Source: Saprospirales bacterium (lineage in GTDB: Bacteria; Bacteroidota; Bacteroidia; Chitinophagales; JADIYW01). Taken from it: DNA of 6,408 nt. Of this stretch, positions 1 through 6,408 are shown piece by piece. The position numbers were made by a program, and so were the translations under genes. The notes under the pieces were generated by a model, which had not been told where the DNA came from, did no database searches, and was given only the letters and a program-made list of their open reading frames with translations. The first letter of the stretch is position 1, and each line of letters opens with the position of its first letter. The stretch is taken from assembly GCA_016711605.1 (NCBI GenBank), contig JADJSS010000039.1, forward strand, positions 1 through 6,408, read 5' to 3'.

Positions 1-3000
1 TCAGGAAGAGCCAAGTGATTATTCATTAATAAGAACTGGCGCAAAACGTGCAGGATTATATTTTATTTCTGTCTCCTCCAAACTGATCAGTGATACCGTC
101 AGTAAACAAAAACAATAAATCATCTTTTAATAGAAATTGTTTTGTTGGAATCACACTATCAAAATCAGCATAACCTCCGATGTTTACATTTTCTGAGGCT
201 AGAGTAATCAATTGATCATTTGAAATTATGTAAAGCGGTCTATTCGCATTTACATATTCAATAGTACTTTGGATTTGTTATAACATATCAATGAAATGTC
301 TAATCCATCATTTATTTGTCCATCCGTATTTTGGCTTAACTCACATTAATTCTCTTCTTAAAAACTCCAACATCTTGGCTGGACTATACGACTAATGTTT
401 ACATTTATTGATTCGTTTAAAATGCTAATTGAAATAAGCGACATAAACGCGCTAGGAACACCATGTCCAGTACAATCCACAAACGAAACATAAACTAAAT
501 CATCGATTTCTTTTATCCAATAATAATCTCCACTAACAATGTTTCGAGGTTTATAAAACAAAAAGCTGTCCTTAAAATATTTTGATAAGATGGTGAGGTT
601 AGGTAAAATTGTTTCTTGAATACGTTGTGCGTATTTAATACTATCCGTTAAATCTTTATTAATACCTTGAATTAATACATTTTGCAATTCAATTTCTTTT
701 TTCTTGCTTTCAATTTCTGAGGTACGTGCTTTTACTTGTAATTCTAACTTTTGCTTCTCTCGTTTTAAACGTTTTTCTCTATTAACAACAAAAAAGTATA
801 GAAAGGCAACAAAGCCTAATCCTATAATGATGTAAAACGTTTTTGTTTTCCAAAATGGAGGCGTTACACTAAAGTGATATGTATATTCCTTAGCGTTTGA
901 AAAATCATTGCTTAAAGAAGCTTTAATAACTAAACTGTAATCTCCAGCTGGCAAGTTACGGTACGTAATTTCATTAAAACTAAACAGCTGAACCCAATCC
1001 TTATCAAAGCCAATTAATTTATAGCTATAATTCATTTGCTTTTGTTCAGCAATATTATCGGTATTTAAATTAAATTGTATGGTATTATGAGTGTAATCTA
1101 ATTTTAAATCCTTTGGCATTTTATACCAATTTAAAAATCCATCAAAACTAATAGCAGAATAATCGCCTGATGAAAACAAAGATGAATCGCTCCAATCAAT
1201 AAATTTATTTTCGATTAAAATATTATTAATAAAAACTGCTGCTTGTTTTTGATTAGTTGATTTTTCACTATCGTTAATGTTTTGATATTGAGTAAGGCCT
1301 TCCACTGAGCCAATCCAAACATAGCCGTTATCATCAAATACAGCAGTATTAGCTTTATTATCATAAGAAGCAAAGCCTTGGCCTTTATTATAGGATTTAA
1401 CTTCTTTAATTTTATTTAAATAAGTGTCAATTTTTAATTCATTTATTCCATTATTTGAAATAAACCACACTAAATCTTTTCCCATTAAAATAGTATTTAC
1501 GCAATTACTACTAATCCCATCTTTAGTCGTAATTTTTTCGAATGTGTTTGGTTGTCCTTTATCGAAATAGCGTGCCTGAAATTTATTTTTTAAAATAATA
1601 GCGCCTACATTAGAGGTGCCTAACCAAATATTACCATTCCAATCTTTTGCGATAGTTTGAACATTTTTAAAAAAGGTAAATTCATTATCCACATAGCCCG
1701 TTTTAGGAATTAATTTCCAAACACCTTCATTAGATGAAATCCAAATATTATTATCAAGACCCTCCATTAAACAAGTAACATTAAAATTCACTAAATCTGT
1801 TATTGGAAAGGAGGTGATAGAATATGAAAAATCCTTATTTAAAATCACTCTATCAATTTTAGAATTGGATTGGTAACCAATCCACAATGCTCCATTTGAA
1901 GCTTTATAGATATAAGAAACAAAATTAGATGTTAAGTTATTTGTTTCTGAAATTGTCTTTGTAACTTGTAATTGCTTTTGTGTATTCTCTTTAGAAATAA
2001 TGCTAATACCACCTCCAACTGTTCTCAAAAGTATATTGCCATAATTATCTTCAGCTATACTTTAATAATAGACTCGCTTATTCCTTGTTCCCAAAAACAA
2101 CGAGTAAATTTTTTATTTTTAAACTTAAATGCGCCACCGCCATAAGTACCTGACCAAATTGAACTATCTGAAGATTTAAAAACACTAATTACTTTCTCTT
2201 CATCTAAACCAGATTTTTGATTATAACTAAGAGAGCTTTTATTGTTAACGACAACTAATCCATCGTTTAATGTTCCAACCCATAAATTTTGAAATTTATC
2301 TTGTTTAAAACACAAAGGATTGTTTCCAAAAAAACCTTGACCATTGCTTAACCAGGAAATAGTTTTAGAATCGAAATCATTTTCGTTAGTGTTTTTATCA
2401 ATAGGCACTTTTAAATACCCAAACCCATCAGTTGCTAAATAGATATTGCCCTCGTCGTCTTTTTGAATATTATTAAATCTATAAATACCATTTATGTCAC
2501 TTATTCGGCTAGTCCATTTCCCCAATCACTCACTAATAAATTGTGTTTTTTATCAAACTCAATACAAGAAAGTGATTCGCCTTTAAATAAGTTAGTAGAA
2601 TTAAAATTAACTATACGAACCAATTTGTTTTTTATAGTTGTAGACGCTGCAGAGTTTTGTATTAAAACAAATTTTGGGATTTTAGTTGAGATGTTTTTTT
2701 CGATAAAAAACAAACCTTTTTATTTGTTGAAATCCATACGTTACCATCTTCATCAAACTCAGCATCAGTTGGGTTTTGTGAAGTAATATTAGGAATAGCA
2801 ATAGAATCTAAATGAAAGACAGGCTTTGTTATATCCAACAAATAATAACCCTTGGAGGTAATGATGTGTAAAATACCTTTGTCTTCGAGTATTTTTTTTG
2901 TGTTGCCATTAATTTTTTTATAAATCGCTCTTGTGTCGATTTTATTTCCAGTATAAGCACAAAAACCTTTTGGTTCCAATAAACAGAATTTCATTAGTAA

Positions 3001-3253
3001 ACGACAAGCTTGAGATTTCGTTAGAAGGAAGTCAATTGGTGGTTGTAAAGTTCTCAAACGTTTTTCCATTAAATTTCGATAAACCATAATTTGTAGCTAA
3101 CCACAAATTACCATATTCATCTTGTTCGATTTGCTTAACTGTTGATTGAACTAATCCATCTTTTACGGAAAATTTTTGAAGATTCATCTTTTGGGAAAAT
3201 CTAAAAAAGGAACCCAACACAAATACTAATATGATGATGTAATATGTTTTCAC
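1..3253 (-). CDS. Two-component-regulator propeller / SpoIIE-family serine phosphatase sensor, frameshifted, C-terminus cut by window edge
   Basis: This is one gene of about 1,080 residues, broken by indels. It starts at ATG 3253 with a hydrophobic signal sequence (MKTYYIIILVFVLGS), followed by 'DGLVQSTVKQIEQDEYGNLW', the typical opening of reg_prop sensors. About eleven propeller blades follow (NLWLAT, NVWIST, NIYLAT, NLWVGT, SIWSGT, ALWIGY, NIWISS, NIWLGT, YVWIGS and others) down to about 1310. A Y_Y_Y domain lies at about 1098-865, one membrane helix at about 849-781, and a charged coiled coil at about 780-634. The SpoIIE/PP2C domain starts near 546, with GDYYW (from 531), DCTGHGVPSAFMS (477-439) and FTDGITD (near 86-106); the Asp residues are the expected metal ligands. 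By family, it should sense a periplasmic signal and dephosphorylate a cytoplasmic protein, probably an anti-anti-sigma factor; the target is inferred. Frame breaks lie near 2970, 2719, 2510, 2062, 385, 345, 268, 60 and 45, plus an in-frame TGA at 3032-3034. The segment 2028-386 is uninterrupted. Confidence 0.92.
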
Positions 3254-3309
3254 AAATAATTGCTCAACACAAGTTTAACTAAAAAAATACACAAAACAGC
3301 TTTATTCGT
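3254..3309 (-). other. Short intergenic gap between Omp85 gene and sensor phosphatase
   Basis: Fifty-six AT-rich bases separate the Omp85 stop (TAG, 3312-3310) from the phosphatase ATG. I see no stem-loop followed by a T-run that would act as a terminator. The only promoter-like string is a one-mismatch TAAACTTG whose spacing to the nearest TTTG (14) is wrong for a Bacteroidota promoter. Read-through from the Omp85 gene is therefore the simpler reading. Confidence 0.4.
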
Positions 3310-4962
3310 CTAAAATAATGCCGTTAAACCAGCATGAATTTTACCAATTCTCAAATCAAATCCATTGCTATACTGTTTTCCAAGCGCGTAACTTAAATTA
3401 AAAATACCTGCTTTAGTTTCAAAATTAATGCCAGCGCCAACACTCATGGGCGTATCGTCAAATCTACTATTCACACTATGGTTTTCATACCACGCCCCTT
3501 CAGCAAATAAAAAAATATTAGAGTTTTTTTCAAATAAAAACCGATATTCTATTGTAGGTATAACATACGTTGAAGCATAAATACTTTCTTCATCAAAACC
3601 TCGCAATGTTCTCAATCCTCCAATTCTAAACAATTCGTTTTCTGTAAATTGTATTGCCAAAAACACTTCCAAATTGCGAAGACAATTTTAGCACATGATT
3701 TTTTGTTAAGTTAATGTAGCCTGCAATTGCCCCCTCAAATTGATACTGAGATGTTTTTTAAAGGGATGGTTGAATAAGCGATGTCATTTATTTTTGGGTT
3801 TTTCTAATCTGCCTGTTTCCAACTGAACCTTGAATGTTTACTCCAAATCCTTTCGCGGATTAAATCGATAATCAAATTTTTCGATAAATAAACCCAAGCC
3901 ATAAGCTTTTGTTATAACGTCTGCATATTCCGGGCAAAATAGTAATTATAATTTAAACCTACGGCGTTATTTACATCTAAAAACGTTGTATCCTTTTTAT
4001 AAATTTTAATGCCATAATCAACTCCAACCGGCAATCCAGCTATATAAGGATATATAACTGATGCCTTTAAATCTTGGGTTTGAGTTTGCAAACGACGCCA
4101 GTTTAAATCAAAAGTTTCTCCGCTTTTTAAAATAGAATTGACTAATTTGATTTTTAAATCCCCCGTAAAAACAGTTTTTCCATTATCACTTGGCAAAATA
4201 CCAACAATACCGTCGAACTGAGAGGCAGTTTTTTTCTCCAAAAACAAATACATTTTATTTTGTTTATCCGTTAATTGGATAATTGGTGTTTTTTTCTCTG
4301 TTACAAAGGTAATTGTTTTATTTTTTTTGAAACTCCGCTAAACACTTCCATTATAGGGCATGCCAATTTTTGATTCCTAAATACCTCAACAAAATTTCTG
4401 ACTTACTTTTCCCTGTTCCCTCAGTAACCAAACTGTCTAGTTTAACAAACACATTTTTTTCGATTTTTACTGTTGCTTTTACATTTGATTGATTAAATTG
4501 TAAACTATCTAATTTAGCAGAAACAAAAGGATATCCGTTATTTTCATAATACACAATCAGCTTTTCCATAAACCTTGCAAGTTCAGTAAATTTGAATGGA
4601 CGATTCGCAAAAAAACGTTCATTATATCCTAACTTACTTATAATGCCTTGATCTTTTTTAGCGTATCTTAAGTTAACCCATTTATATTTTCACCCGCATT
4701 TATAAATGCAGTATAGGTTGTCGAATCTTGTTTAATACTATCTATACTAGCCGAAATGTAACCTTCGTTAACCAATGAAACATATTTTATTGGTCTCGGT
4801 TAAAATAAATTCTTTGCTGGTAACTTGTTTTTTGAAGCTAATTTTTTTGAAAACAGCTTGACTATCGGTATTTACTATTTTTAGTTTATAAATACCTTGT
4901 GCTATTGATGGGAATTTTGCCAACAATATGAATAGTAGAAAATATGTTAATTTATATATCAA
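3310..4962 (-). CDS. Omp85-superfamily (BamA/TamA-like) outer-membrane protein, multiply frameshifted
   Basis: About 550 residues when the frames are joined. The N-terminus is a signal peptide (LTYFLLFILLAKFPSIAQG, likely cleavage after SIA). Two POTRA-like modules follow: about 4800-4670 (VSLVNEGYISASIDS) and about 4600-4305 (LIVYYENNGYPFVSAKLDSL, then LRYLGIKNG-PYNE-FSGVSKKIKQLPF). The beta-barrel runs from about 4300 to the end. It contains FNPRKGF, then ENELFRIGGLRTLRGFDEE, whose RGF (3595-3603) is the conserved Omp85 loop-6 motif, and it ends HAGLTALF with the terminal Phe of an outer-membrane beta-signal. Two POTRAs and this length are short for the essential BamA (normally five POTRAs), so it is better called an accessory family member. 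Its substrate is unknown. The start used here is TTG 4962; an ATG at 5027 with a good ribosome binding site is an alternative. Frame breaks lie near 4787, 4688, 4365, 4348, 4306, 3931, 3850, 3801, 3756 and 3642. It lies 57 bp upstream of the phosphatase gene on the same strand. Confidence 0.92.
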
Positions 4963-5027
4963 CGGTAATAGCTTCTAAGGTAATTATTTTTACCTTCAAC
5001 TAAATTATTTAATACAATTAAACGCAT
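4959..5027 (-). other. 22-codon leader ORF or N-terminal extension of the Omp85 gene
   Basis: ATG at 5027 is preceded by AAAGGA with a 7-base spacer, the best Shine-Dalgarno-like site in the window. It opens 22 codons (MRLIVLNN...RSYYR) ending at TGA 4961-4959, which overlaps the TTG start at 4962 in the arrangement TTGA. There are two readings. It may be a short leader peptide translationally coupled to the Omp85 gene. Alternatively, one base may be missing near 4962, in which case these residues are a long positively charged n-region of the Omp85 signal peptide. Given how many indels the region has, I slightly favour the second. Confidence 0.3.
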
Positions 5028-5031
5028 GAAC

Positions 5032-5067
5032 TAATCCTTTATTGTTACAAAATTAAAACAAGGATTA
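5032..5067. repeat. Inverted repeat 1 (TAATCCTT / AAGGATTA) around the minus-strand -7 box
   Basis: TAATCCTT at 5032-5039 is perfectly inverted as AAGGATTA at 5060-5067, with a 20-base centre. The minus-strand -7 box (5048-5055) lies in that centre. The right arm falls in the spacer between the -33 and -7 boxes, and the left arm lies at about the start of transcription. This would suit an operator at which a dimeric regulator blocks the promoter, but that is inference. The left arm also supplies the AAAGGA read as a ribosome binding site for ATG 5027. Confidence 0.5.
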
Positions 5068-5078
5068 CGAAAAGCAAA
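5048..5078 (-). promoter_or_regulatory. Bacteroidota-type promoter for the Omp85/phosphatase unit
   Basis: On the minus strand TTTG (5078-5075) is followed after exactly 19 bases by TAATTTTG (5055-5048). This matches the known Bacteroidota primary-sigma consensus of a -33 TTTG and a -7 TAnnTTTG. Transcription would start near 5041-5044, about 15 bases before ATG 5027 or about 80 before TTG 4962. The match is by eye only, and AT-rich DNA yields some chance matches, but the position directly upstream of a gene supports it. Confidence 0.55.
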
Positions 5079-5109
5079 CATTAAAAACAAAATCAAAAAA
5101 GTATTGAAC

Positions 5110-5140
5110 CAATCCTTCCTTAACGATAAATAAAGGATTG
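5110..5140. repeat. Inverted repeat 2 (CAATCCTT / AAGGATTG), second copy of the same 7-mer pair
   Basis: CAATCCTT at 5110-5117 is perfectly inverted as AAGGATTG at 5133-5140, with a 15-base centre. The 7-base core is identical to that of the first inverted repeat about 75 bases to the left. It lies 38 bases upstream of the lemA start, so it could be an operator or a 5'-leader hairpin for the rightward operon. No clear TAnnTTTG box for that operon is visible; TTG (5104-5106) with TAAATAAA (5127-5134) is the nearest and is weak. Confidence 0.5.
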
Positions 5141-5177
5141 CAACATACTACAACTAAAAAACAATAAACAAAAAAGT

Positions 5178-5768
5178 ATGAAACGCATTATTATTATAGT
5201 AGCTCTTGGAGCATTTTACTAATTGTTATGGGTTATGGCTGCAGTAAACGTAACGCTTTTGTTGATTTAAACGAAAATGTTGCTGCTCAATGGCATCAAG
5301 TAGAAAGTCACTACCAACGCCGTTTAGACTTAATTCCTAATATTGTTAAAACAGTTGAAGCAGAAGCTAATGTCGAAAAATCAACATTAACGGCTGTTGT
5401 TGAAGCACGTGCTAAAGCAACTCAAGTAACAATTGACCCTACAAACATGACGGCTGAAAACATGAATCAGTTTAAACAAGTTCAAGGTGAATTATCATCA
5501 GCTATTTCTAAGTTATTAATGGTAACCGAAAATTATCCTAACTTAAAATCTAGTCAAGCTTTTAGCGAATTACGTGTTGAATTGGAAGGTTGCGAAAACC
5601 GAATTGCAGTAGAACGTATGAAATATAACGAAAACCGTTAGGGCATTTAATGCAGGCATCAAAAAAATTCCTGCAAGTTTATTTGCTTGGGGATATAAAG
5701 ATGCAACTTACTTTGAGTCGGAAGCAGGCGCTGAAAAAGCACCTAAAGTTGATATGAATATCAAGTAA
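5178..5768 (+). CDS. lemA: LemA family protein (two frameshifts)
   Basis: About 196 residues, the usual LemA length. It starts at ATG 5178 with a short basic end and one membrane helix (MKRIIIIVALGA, then LLIVMGYG). The cytoplasm-averse helical domain follows with family signatures: NVAAQWHQVESHYQRRLDLI, PNIVKTVEAEA, TAVVEARAKATQV, QGELSSAISKLL, YPNLKSSQAF, LEGCENRIAVER, and the C-terminal YFESEAGAEKAPKVD. Two indels break it. One base is missing in the T-run at 5214-5217, which otherwise gives a stop at 5220. One extra C lies at 5635-5636, which creates a false TAG at 5639; correcting it restores the expected NENVRAFNAGI. The stop is TAA 5766-5768. LemA proteins are membrane-anchored with the helical bundle outside the cytoplasm; their biochemical role is unsettled. 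It leads a three-gene operon with TPM-domain proteins, a frequent arrangement. Cys22 after the helix lacks a good lipobox. Confidence 0.96.
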
Positions 5769-5770
5769 TC

Positions 5771-6204
5771 ATGTTTTTTAAAAAACGTTTAGTGTCGCAA
5801 GCCGATGAGGCTCGTTTAATAAAGGCTATTCAATTAGCCGAATTAAAAACCTCGGGCGAAGTGCGTGTGCATATTGAAAAAACTTGCAAAGGAGATCCTT
5901 TAGAAGAATGCAAAAAACAATTTGTAAAATTGAATATGCATCAAACTAAAGATAGAAATGGCATTTTGTTTTTCTTGGCCATTAACTCAAAATCATTTGC
6001 TGTATGGGGAGATGAAGGTATTCATCAAAAAGTATCAGATGAGTTTTGGAAAAGCATCACCGATTGTGCCATTGGTTATTTTAAACAAAATGATTTAATG
6101 ACAGGCATTGAAAAAGCAGTGGAATTATGTGGCGATAAATTAAAAATTCATTTCCTATCGAAACTGATGATAAAAACGAACTATCAAACGAAATTTCTTA
6201 CTAA
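5771..6204 (+). CDS. TPM-domain protein, cytoplasmic type (one frameshift near the end)
   Basis: About 145 residues, starting at ATG 5771, two bases after the lemA stop. It has no signal peptide or membrane helix, so it probably acts in the cytoplasm or on the inner membrane face. The TPM (TLP18.3/Psb32/MOLO-1) fold is seen in LAELKTSGEVRVHIEKTCKG, KLNMHQTKDRNGILFFLAI, FAVWGDEGIHQKV and the FW...FKQNDLMTGIEKAVE helix near the end. One C is missing at about 6154. In the raw frame the protein runs to 6208 with an unrelated tail (LSKLMIKT). With the base restored it ends HFPIETDDKNELSNEISY and stops at TAA 6202-6204, the ending normal for the Bacteroidota family. The domain was first called a phosphatase, but that activity is not secure. 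It sits between LemA and a secreted paralogue. Confidence 0.92.
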
Positions 6205-6408
6205 TTGAAAAAATATCCTGGATACTTGCGTTTTTTATCAGTTTAATCGCTGTATCGGCATTTGCACAAATTCCTGAAAGACCTAGTCCTGATCGTTTAG
6301 TAAATAATTTATCAAAAGCGTTTCCTAATTTTTTATCTCAACAAGAAGAGCAACAACTTGAACAACAATTACAAGATTTTAGCTTACAAACCTCTAATCA
6401 AATTTGCA
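6205..6408 (+). CDS. Secreted TPM-domain protein, N-terminal part only
   Basis: This gene is cut by the right edge. The readable frame is 6213-6408: a signal peptide (ISWILAFFISLIAVSAFAQ, likely cleavage after AFA), then IPERPSPDRLVNN, a hydrophobic turn (FPNFLSQQEEQQLEQQL) and DFSLQTSNQI, where a TPM domain begins. The short proline/basic stretch before an 'LVND-like' start and 'TSNQI' are typical of the YgcG-like exported TPM proteins that follow LemA. The start is uncertain. TTG 6205 directly follows the previous stop but needs one more A in the A-run at 6208-6213 to enter this frame; a TAATG overlap in the true sequence is equally possible. Most family members carry a C-terminal membrane helix, which would lie outside the window. 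Confidence 0.85.

Noticed and set aside
2463..2786. Plus-strand open frame of 107 codons
   Set aside because: It lies antisense to the propeller sensor, whose minus-strand frames here carry the repeat motifs NIYLAT and NVWIST. The plus-strand product has no recognisable domain.
3032..3034. Alternative genetic code with UGA read as glycine
   Set aside because: Only one site supports it, the families are all Bacteroidota, and glycine is written with ordinary GGN codons throughout.
1..4962. Sensor and Omp85 genes as true pseudogenes
   Set aside because: The conserved lemA and both TPM genes are broken in the same way, motifs are intact around every break, and many breaks fall in homopolymers. 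Sequence error explains all of this at once.
5178..5245. LemA as a lipoprotein via Cys22
   Set aside because: The residues before the Cys (M-G-Y-G-C) do not fit a lipobox, and LemA proteins are normally anchored by the N-terminal helix.
5635..5642. Programmed ribosomal frameshift in lemA
   Set aside because: There is no slippery heptamer or following structure, and removing one C from the CC pair restores the family sequence NENVRAFN. The same kind of break occurs in every gene.
6320..6390. Gln-rich CAA-repeat stretch as a tandem repeat
   Set aside because: It is simply coding sequence for QQEEQQLEQQLQ in the exported TPM protein; the repeats are irregular and of the kind seen in homologues.
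1..6408. tRNA, rRNA, CRISPR array, insertion sequence or attachment site
   Set aside because: No cloverleaf, regular spacer-repeat pattern, transposase motif or flanking target duplication was seen on either strand.

Overview
The window looks like AT-rich chromosomal DNA from a member of the Bacteroidota. Three things point there: the type of two-component-regulator propeller / SpoIIE phosphatase, a short Omp85 protein with a BamA/TamA-like C-terminus, and a TTTG-N19-TAnnTTTG promoter. I cannot resolve the genus. I see no mobile element, CRISPR array, rRNA or tRNA.

Layout. Positions 1-3253 (minus) are one large sensor gene: signal peptide, a long run of beta-propeller repeats, a Y_Y_Y domain, one membrane helix, a coiled coil and a SpoIIE/PP2C phosphatase whose last few residues fall off the left edge. 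Positions 3310-4962 (minus) are an Omp85-family outer-membrane protein just upstream of it, 57 bp away and probably co-transcribed. Positions about 4963-5177 are a divergent intergenic region with a Bacteroidota-type promoter firing left and four copies of the 7-mer AATCCTT/AAGGATT arranged as two inverted repeats. Positions 5178-6408 (plus) are a tight operon: LemA, a cytoplasmic TPM-domain protein, and a secreted TPM-domain protein cut by the right edge.

The most important caution for a reader is that every gene here is broken by single-base insertions or deletions, about 25 in 6.4 kb and many in homopolymers. On both sides of each break the protein continues as a clean member of the same family in another frame. 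That pattern fits uncorrected long-read sequence much better than five neighbouring pseudogenes. I therefore annotate each gene as one unit and list the frame breaks. Automatic gene calling on this sequence would return a dozen fragments.

Biologically the locus is envelope-themed. An outer-membrane Omp85 protein and a periplasm-sensing phosphatase sit on one side. On the other is a LemA-TPM-TPM operon, a widespread but poorly understood membrane-associated set. The paired inverted repeats between the two units are the best candidate for an undescribed regulatory element. I found no convincing novel enzyme system.
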